In this document: piece by piece, positions 1-9,000 of the stretch
Numbering within the stretch: position 1 is the first letter of the stretch
Layout of the letters: each line of letters opens with the position of its first letter
Translations under genes and position numbers: made by a program
The notes under the pieces: generated by a model
Told to the model about the DNA's origin: nothing
Seen by the model: only the letters and a program-made list of their open reading frames with translations
Databases searched by the model: none
DNA from: Streptomyces sp. NBC_01471
GTDB taxonomy: Bacteria > Actinomycetota > Actinomycetes > Streptomycetales > Streptomycetaceae
Direction of reading: 5' to 3'
Assembly: GCF_041438865.1 (NCBI RefSeq)
Contig: NZ_CP109450.1
Coordinates: 2,211,001 to 2,275,000, forward strand
DNA length: 64,000 nucleotides

Positions 1-3000
1 CGTCGGCGGCCGAGGGACGGGCGAGCCCGCCTCGCTCGACGTCGTACGGTCGAATCTGCTCAAGATTCTGCAGGGCCTCGGGGACGTCCGTCCGCGCCCG
101 TGAAATCGAACCGAGTGACCGCTCGGGGGCGCCCGGGGAAGAGTCCTGGTCGCCGCCGACGCGGTCGGAACCCGTACCGGTGAGTTCCGCCAAGGGGGCG
201 AACGCCCCTCTGGTTCCGGGCAGCGGCGGCAGCGTGCGGGTGAGGTCGGCGAGAGCGTCCGCGGTCGGTGTGCCGGCCTCCTGCGGCGCCTCCAGGGAGG
301 TGGCGGAGGCGGCGTCGGAGTCCGAGAAGACGGTGTCGATGGTGTCCGAAAGGCCACCGAGGTTGTCCACGGACTCCGTCAGAACGCCGGGCCACGGCAG
401 ATACACCGCTGACGCCGACGGCTCCGGCGTGACCAGATCCGCCTTCACCGGCACCAGGAACAACCCACCCGCCTCGGCGGGCTCGTCGCCCACCGCCGAC
501 TTGGGGGGCACCGGGCGCAGCACGTACGACGGAACTCCGGGGGCCGACACCAGTACGTCGTCCGTGATCGGAACCTCGGTGAAGTCGATCTCACCGGTAT
601 CCGCGCGCAACCGCGCTCCGCCGTCGTGCACGAAGTCCAGGCCCTGCCTGTTCCATCCGTGCGCGCCGAGCACACGCCCGTCGGGGCGCGTGATATCGCC
701 GCCAGTACCTATCTCATAGCGCACCGGCGCCGGCTGCTGAGCTGTACTCGGCCCCGCCGACCCCTCCGGCGGCTGCTCCACCGGCTGTTCCACCACGAAC
801 GGCCCAGCCGGCACTCCCTGCCGCACCTCGGGCACCAGCCCCACAGGCAACTCGACGACCCCGCCATGCGGCCTTCCACCGGGCGCCCCACCACGCCGAC
901 GGGTCGGCTGACCGTCCACGATGGTCTGCGCGATCGCCTCACCCCGAGCACGCATCGGCTGACGGAGAATCCAGCCGTCCAGCCCCGCATGCAACCGCAC
1001 CACCTCATCCGGCGACGGCTGATACCGAACACCCGGCAGCAACCGGACCAACTCCCGCCGGACCTCCGGCAGCAAAAACCCGAGATCCTCCCGGCTCAAC
1101 CCACCCGCCGGCACACCACCAAAACCCGCACCAGAACCCAACTGAAGACCAGGACCCCGACGCAACCCCACAACCTCAGCCGCAGCAAACGCACCCGGAT
1201 TCCACTGAATCCCCAGCACATTCCCATCACCATCAAAAAGAGTCACCCTGGAAATAAACTCCGGACGAATACCCTTCCAGAAAGCAACCTCCTGCTGCGC
1301 CGGATACGCATGCAAAGGAAGACTCGCCAAAAAATCATACCCACCCGGCGCATCAATATGATACCGATACGTGACACCACCCTGCACCGACCACGCAGGA
1401 CGAGGACCCTCCTCACCGAACACACCATCACGCGTCGTACTCACCAACGCCGTATGAATATGGTCAGCCTGATAAGCCCGAATACTCACAGGCCGCTTAC
1501 CATTATGCGGCCGGAAACCCTCAACAAAAATTATCCCCGGCCCACGGGTATCCCACCGGAACAACGGCTCCAAATCCGTACGATAAGCAACCCGAACCGC
1601 CCCGGCCCCCGTAACCGGATCACCCGCAAGCTCCCCTACCCGCGCAACAGGAAGATCCTCAGGCCGCGGCCCATACTCACTCTCCCCAAAACCAACCACA
1701 GGCTGCGGAACAAAAGAAGTCTCCCGAGCAAACCGCTGATACTCCTCCCGGAAAAACTCCGCACCCGACTCATTCTCATCATCCGACGGATACCACTCAC
1801 TCTCCACCGAAGGAGAACGAGAAAAAGCAGGACGCCCCGAAGGACCAGCATTTGACTGACCCGCATCCGAAGGACCGAACAGACCAGCACCCCACACCTC
1901 ACCGGGCGCCCCACCACGCCGACGGGTCGGCTGACCGTCCACGATGGTCTGCGCGATCGCCTCACCCTGAACACGCATCGGCTGACGGAGAATCCAGCCG
2001 TCCAGCCCCGCATGCAACCGCACCACCTCATCCGGCGACGGCTGATACCGAACACCCGGCAGCAACCGGACCAACTCCCGCCGGACCTCCGGCAGCAAAA
2101 ACCCGAGATCCTCCCGGCTCAACCCACCCGCCGGCACACCACCAAAACCCGCACCAGAACCCAACTGAAGACCAGGACCCCGACGCAACCCCACAACCTC
2201 AGCCGCAGCAAACGCACCCGGATTCCACTGAATCCCCAGCACATTCCCATCACCATCAAAAAGAGTCACCCTGGAAATAAACTCCGGACGAATACCCTTC
2301 CAGAAAGCAACCTCCTGCTGCGCCGGATACGCATGCAAAGGAAGACTCGCCAAAAAATCATACCCACCCGGCGCATCAATATGATACCGATACGTGACAC
2401 CACCCTGCACCGACCACGCAGGACGAGGACCCTCCTCACCGAACACACCATCACGCGTCGTACTCACCAACGCCGTATGAATATGGTCAGCCTGATAAGC
2501 CCGAATACTCACAGGCCGCTTACCATTATGCGGCCGGAAACCCTCAACAAAAATTATCCCCGGCCCACGGGTATCCCACCGGAACAACGGCTCCAAATCC
2601 GTACGATAAGCAACCCGAACCGCCCCGGCCCCCGTAACCGGATCACCCGCAAGCTCCCCTACCCGCGCAACAGGAAGATCCTCAGGCCGCGGCCCATACT
2701 CACTCTCCCCAAAACCAACCACAGGCTGCGGAACAAAAGAAGTCTCCCGAGCAAACCGCTGATACTCCTCCCGGAAAAACTCCGCACCCGACTCATTCTC
2801 ATCATCCGACGGATACCACTCACTCTCCACCGAAGGAGAACGAGAAAAAGCAGGACGCCCCGAAGGACCAGCATTTGACGGACCCGCATCCGAAGGACCG
2901 AACAGACCAGCACCCCACACCTCACCGGGCGCCCCACCACGCAGCAGGCCGGAGAACCACGGCCGGGCCTCGCGGCCACCCCGAGCCTCGATCTCGCGCT

Positions 3001-6000
3001 GGACCAGGCCCTGCGCGATGCCTTCCCCCAACTGACGGGGCGAAAGGTGCGCGGTACCGAACGGGCGAACGTCATACCACTGCCGCAACTCCTCCGGACT
3101 CGGCAGATCCACCTGCCCAGCCCCATGGTGCAGCCGCGCCAACTCGGCGTTCATCGCGTCCAGCATCACGTCTTCCGGCGGTCGCTCCACCACCACGCGA
3201 CCGGGCGACGGCAGACTCTGGTCCCCAGGCGCGGACGGGTCGTCGAAGACATCGCCGATGGCGTCCTCGATGGAGTCCGAGGTCTGCTCGGCCGGGGCCT
3301 CGGAGACGGCCTCGTCCTGGTCCTGGCCTTCCGCCCGGGCGGCGGCCCGGCCGGCTGAGAAGGCGTCAGTGGTGGCCGCCTCCCGCTGCGCCCACGCGTC
3401 GGAGAGGGTGCGGGGCGCCCACAGCTTGCGGGCGCCCAGCCAGTCGTCGGGGAAGTTGTCGGCGATGTCCTTCAGACGGTCCGCCGCCATGGCACGGTCG
3501 CCCAGCAGCGTCGTGAACCCCTGTCCCGCCGCGTGCAGCGCGGCGCCCTCCTCGACCTCGAAGGTGAGGTGGTCGGGAAGGAGAGAGGCCATGTCGTGCA
3601 GTGCGGCGCTCCACGGCCCGGTCTTGGCCGACAGTTCGCGCAGCGGGAAGAGCCCCTGGCCGATGACGGAGGCGAAGGCGGTCTCCACGCGCTCCTCGTG
3701 CCCCTCGCGAGCCCGCGCGATCGCGTCCGGGGTGAGGACGCTGAACGGCTGAGCCTCCTGCCAGTCGGCCAAGGTGTCGTTGAAGACGCGCTGGCCCTGT
3801 TCCTTGGCCACCTGCCAGGTGGACTCGCGGAGGATACGCGCGCTGAGCTGCTCCTGCCCGGTCAGCTCCCGCAGGGCCTCGTGGAAGGCCTTCATCCGGC
3901 CGCCGCGGCCGGCGGGGCCGAACTCGTTGTCCTCGAAGTGGTCCTCGTACAGGTCGAGGGCGTCACGGGCCAGGCCCATCCGTACACGGTCGCGGACGCC
4001 GGCGGTCAAGGGAGCGCCGGTGAGATCGCCGAGGCGCGAGGAGGATGTGTCGCTCTCGCCATGCTGCTGCTGCCAGGAGTCCAGTGCCTCGCCGGACCGC
4101 TCCCTGGCGTCGCGCACGAGGTGTTCGCGGATCGCCTGGTGGGCGACGCGCTCCGGCAGCCCGCCGAGCACCGTGTCGGCCTGCTCGTGCCAGGCGTCCA
4201 GGCGCCTGGTCTGCGTCCGGCCGCTGTCGTCGGCGAAGATGTCGTCGTACATGCCGCGGAACGCCTCGTCCAGCGTGGCCCCCGCCTCGGCCCGCAGCAA
4301 GTCCCAGCTCTCCGGGGCGAGGTGCAGGCCGCTCGCGTCGAACCGCGAAGGTCCCACCGCGTCGCGGCCGGCCGCCGTCCGCTCGTGCGTCTCGGCCTCG
4401 AACGCGGCGAACTGGGCGTGAGCGTAGGCGTTGAGGTGCTCCTGCGGCCGCTGCGCGATGTCCCTCAGGCTTTGGTCTACGCGCTCCCGCGTCTGTTCGT
4501 AGGCGACACGCGCGGCCAGCGCGTGCTTCGCCCAGCCGAGTGCCTGGCGCCACTTCCGCGTGCCGAGGTCCAGGGAGTCCCGCAGGTTGTCGCGGAGCCC
4601 GGGGCCGGCGGGCAGCGTCTGCGCCACGGCGCTGGAGAGACGTTCTTCGAGCAGGGGCCACACATGGGCCGCCGCTGCCGCGAAGACCGGGTCCTGCTCC
4701 TCGCCGTGACCGGACGCGGCCAGCGCGTCGACGGCGCCCCGCGCACGGTCCAGCGCCTTCTGCCGCACGCCCGCGCGGAGGAACGCGTCGGCCAGGTTCT
4801 CGCGCGTATCGGGGCCACTGGTCTTGTCGAGAGCCTCCTGCGCGTCGCCCAGGATGGCGTCGAAGGTCTGGCGCGCGCGGTCCAGGACCGTCTGCCGCAC
4901 CCCCTCACGGGTGAACGCGTCGGTCAGCCTCCCCGGCAGGTCCTGGGTGTCGTCGGCCCCGGTGAACACCTCCCTGGCACGGTCGTCGAGAGTGCTCCGG
5001 CGCACCTGGTCCCTGAGGCCCTCGGGCAGCCGCTGCCCTTCGAGTCCCGCGGCCCAGGCCAGGTAGGCGGTGTTGAAGGCGAGCTGCTGGTCGTCGGAGA
5101 GTTCGAACGGGTCTTCCTGCGGCGCCGTCTGCTCGACCACCCCGTCCTCGGTGGCAATCAGCCGGGCGGCCTCCTGCTCGTCGCTGAAGCCCTTGGCCGC
5201 CTGCTCCATTTCGGCGTCGTACTTGCCGTAGATCCTGATCTGCTCGTCCTGCCACGCGGCGTTCCGCCAGTCACCGGCGTCGATACGCGAGGGGGCCGGT
5301 ACGAGTGCGGGCCGCCGTCCTGTGGTGTCCTCGCTCCGCCACGCCTCCGCCTGCTCCGCGGTCTTCTCCGCCAGCCGGGCCTTCACGTAGTCGTCGCGCA
5401 GCTCGCGGTTCCTGTCCGCCATCCAGTCATGCGTCTCGGGCAGCTCAGGGACCGTCCCGGTCGCCGCCGAATCGGCCGTGAGACCGGAGAATTCCTGGTG
5501 GACGAGGCCGCGGGTGCGTGCGGCCCTGCGCAGGGCGGCGAGCTGCCGCTCGAAGTCCGCGGACAGTCCGTCCCAGGCGCGCGGCCCCATCTGGCGCAAG
5601 CCCTCGGTGAACTCATCAAGGAGGGCTTGGCGCTCCTTCTTGTACCAAAGCATCACCTCCGGGTGCCAGTCGTCCGGAGAGGTGAAGTCCGCGATCTGCT
5701 TCAGCTTCCGGTCGAATTCACCGCCGGTGCGGGCCTGCGCCATGAGGTCCAGTGCGTTGCGTCGAAGATCCTGGCCGAGGCGGTCCCGCACCTCTTGGAC
5801 CCGCTCCTCCTGGGACCGCTCCTCCTGGGCCTCTTCCGCGGCGGCGTTCGGGGCCTGGTCCCGCTCCTGTCCCTGGACATCCTCGGGAGCCCGGTCCGAT
5901 GCCTGGGCCTGGGCCTGCCCCTGGGTTTCGGCCGGGGCCTCGGTCTGGGCCTGGGCGTCGTCGTGGGCCGTCTCCTCGATGGCGGGCTGCCGCGCGTCGG

Positions 6001-9000
6001 CGGTGTCCTGGCCCGCCGCGTTCCAGTCCCCGATGAAGTCCTGCTCCATCCGGCCCACTTGGTGCCGGTACCAGTCGATGGCCTTGCGGTCCCCCTGCAT
6101 CGTGCCCAGGGCGATGTTCGAGGCGCCGTCGTTGCCGTACAGGCGGGTGGCCGACTCGAACGCCGACTTCGCGGCGTGGTCGGCACTCCAGTCCTGGTAC
6201 GCCTGCTCGTAGCGCGTGCGGAAATCCGCGACGACCTCGTCCAGCGGGCCGTTCTCCGTGGCCTGCCGACCGTCGTTCTCCGCGGCCTGCCGCGCCCCTG
6301 CCGCCTCGGCGGCCCGTGGCACCGCGGCGGCCATGAAATCGTCCTCAAGCTGCTTGGCTTGAGGGGTCTCCGAGAACCATCCCCCGTGGAAGGAAGGCCT
6401 CGACCACGTCACAGACTCGACGTGATCCTCGAAGGCCAGCTGGGCCACGCCCTGGGCCAGCCGTTCCTGCTGCGCTGCCTTGAGCTGGTCCTCGATCCGC
6501 GCGGTCAGCTCGTCGAGGCCGGTGTCCTGCCCCTGCTCCATCGAGGCGTCGGCGAACCACTCGCGGACCTTGTCCGCCGGACCGGGCAGGCCGGAGAGGT
6601 CGGGGTGGGTCCCCAGGAACGCGTCGAACCTGCGATACGCCTCGTCCCGCTGGGCGGCGGACGCACGCACGTCGTCCAGCGCGGTCGCGGTCTCGGTCTG
6701 GACGGGCGAGGGGTCCTGTTCCCGCTCCCGCTCTCCCCCGAGTTCCCGCTCCCCGCCGAGTTCCCGCTCTCCCCCGAAGTCCGACTCGGTCTCGTCGGCG
6801 TGCGTCCGGGTGGCGGTGGGTACGGCCTCCGGCTCGCTCGTCCCCGGCCCGGCCGTGGCGTGCTCCCGCACCCCTTCGGACTCATGTCCTGCGGACGTGG
6901 GCGCTTCCGCCTGGTCCGCGTGCCCCTCCGGAGCGTCCTCCACCGTCGGCGACCGGTAACCCTGCCGGTCGCCCGACGCGGAAGCCCCCTCCGTGGCGTG
7001 GGCCTCGCCCGTGGCGGGTACCTCACCCTTGGCGTGCGCCTCACCCGTAGCGTTCGCCTCGCCCGTGGCGTGGGCCTCATCGCCGGTGCCCGACAGCGCC
7101 TCCGCCTTCTGCCGCGCGTCGTTGCCGAGCGCCTCGTAGGCCGCCCGGTTGTTGGTGGCGACCGGCTCCTGGGGAAGCTCCCTGGGCGGCGGCTCGGGTG
7201 TCCGCTCGGCCATCATGAGCTGGTCGCCGAGAAGGGCGTCACCGGGCTCGTCCCTCGTCGCCCCCCGGCCCTCCGGTTCGCGGCTGCCCCTGGCGGGTAC
7301 GCCGTCGCCCGCGCGGGCGCCTGATCCGGTCGGGGTGCCCGCCGGGTGCGAGCCCCCTGCGGGGCCCGCGGGTCCCGCGCCCCCCGGCATATCCGATGGG
7401 GCGCCTGGCATATCCGATGGGGCGTCGTCGTCGGAACGTCCGCCGGGCGGGCCCGAGAGGTCCTTGTCCTTCAGAAGGTCGTCGAGACTCAGCAACTGCG
7501 AGACATCAGTTTTGCCGGGGGAATCGGGGCTGCCGTCCCCGCGGTCCTCGTTCCCGAGGCCCTCGTCGACGATGCGGTCCAGCCGGCCGTCATCCGGTCG
7601 GTCGACGCGCTGGCTCAACTCCACGTTGAGCGCCTGGATGTGCTCCCGTTCGGTGAGAGCGGCATCCAGCTGCTCCCGCAGCTCGTCGATGCGGCTGCGC
7701 ATCTCGGCGGCCGTCCCGGACTCGGGGTCCGGCCGCCGCGCCGGCGGCGCATCGATGTCGCGCCCGGCGCCGACGCCCTCGGCGTCCGCGCCCGTGTCAC
7801 GCGACCCGGGCCGCATCATGTCTTTCAGTAGCGCTTCGTTCCGCTTGGCCTGCAACTCGTCGATTTCTCCACGCAGTTGCCCGACGCGCTCCAGGCGGGC
7901 CTTCTCGCGGCCGGCCAGGTGGTCCTCCAGCGCGTCATTCCTGCGCACCGCCTCCGCACTGTCCGGCGCGTCACGCAACTCCTGATGCAGCTGTGCCGTG
8001 CGCGCGTCGCCCGTCCCCTCGCCGAGGGCGTTCAGACGCTCGGCCAGTTCCTCTCCACTCGGCGGCGCCTCGCGCTCTCCGTCGGGCCGCAAGCGATCCA
8101 GCCGCCCCTGGAGGCCCTGGTCCATCCGGTACTCGTGCAGTTCCTCCTGCGCGCGGGCCGCGTCCGCCGCGTCGTCCCCGTCTATCCGTTTCTGCAGCCC
8201 CTTCGCGTGATCGTCCTGGTCGCCCTTGAACGTGTCGAGACGAGCCCGCAGGTCGTCCTCGGAAGGCAGGGCATGCCCGCTTCCAGGACCGGCCTCCTCC
8301 GCCTCGTCAGCGAGGATGCTGTCCAGGCGGTCCTGCAACTCCCGTTCTGTGCGGTGCTGTTCGAGCTGCTCCATCGCCCGCGCCGCCTGCTCCGGGGTGG
8401 CGGCGTTCTCGACCCTGCGCAGCAGCGCCGTCTCCACCTCATCGGTGGAGGCCCCGCGAAACCCGTCGAACCTGTCCTGTATCGCGGCGTCGTCCAGGAG
8501 CTCGTTCAGCTCGGAGTCGATGTCCCGTGCCCTACGTGGGTCCGAGGTCTGCGCCAGCTCACGCCGCAGGTTCTCCAGTGTGGCGTCGTACGGCTGCGCC
8601 GCGTCCCTGCCGGTCAAGACCTCGGCAGGGAGCTGCTGCTCGACGAAGTTGGTGTAGTCGCGCAGGTTTACGTCCGTCTGGTCCCGGTCTTCGCCACGCC
8701 GTGCCTCCTGGACGGCGTCGACCTTCGCCTGCCACTCCGCACGGTCCACACCAAGCTCTTCGAAACGGTCGAAACCGCGCTCGACGTGGCTGTCGAAGGC
8801 CTTCAGGCGCTGGTTGAGCACGTGCGCGCCGGTCGTATGCCGGAACGCGGACAGGCGCTCGACCACCGAGGTCCACTGTCTGTTGGCGATCGCCTCGTCG
8901 ATGGCGTCGGTGAATTCGCGACGCATGTCGCGGGACATCCCGGACTCCCTGGCCACCTCGGCCAGAGCCTCCGACCGCTGAGCCAGCCCCTCCCCCACCC

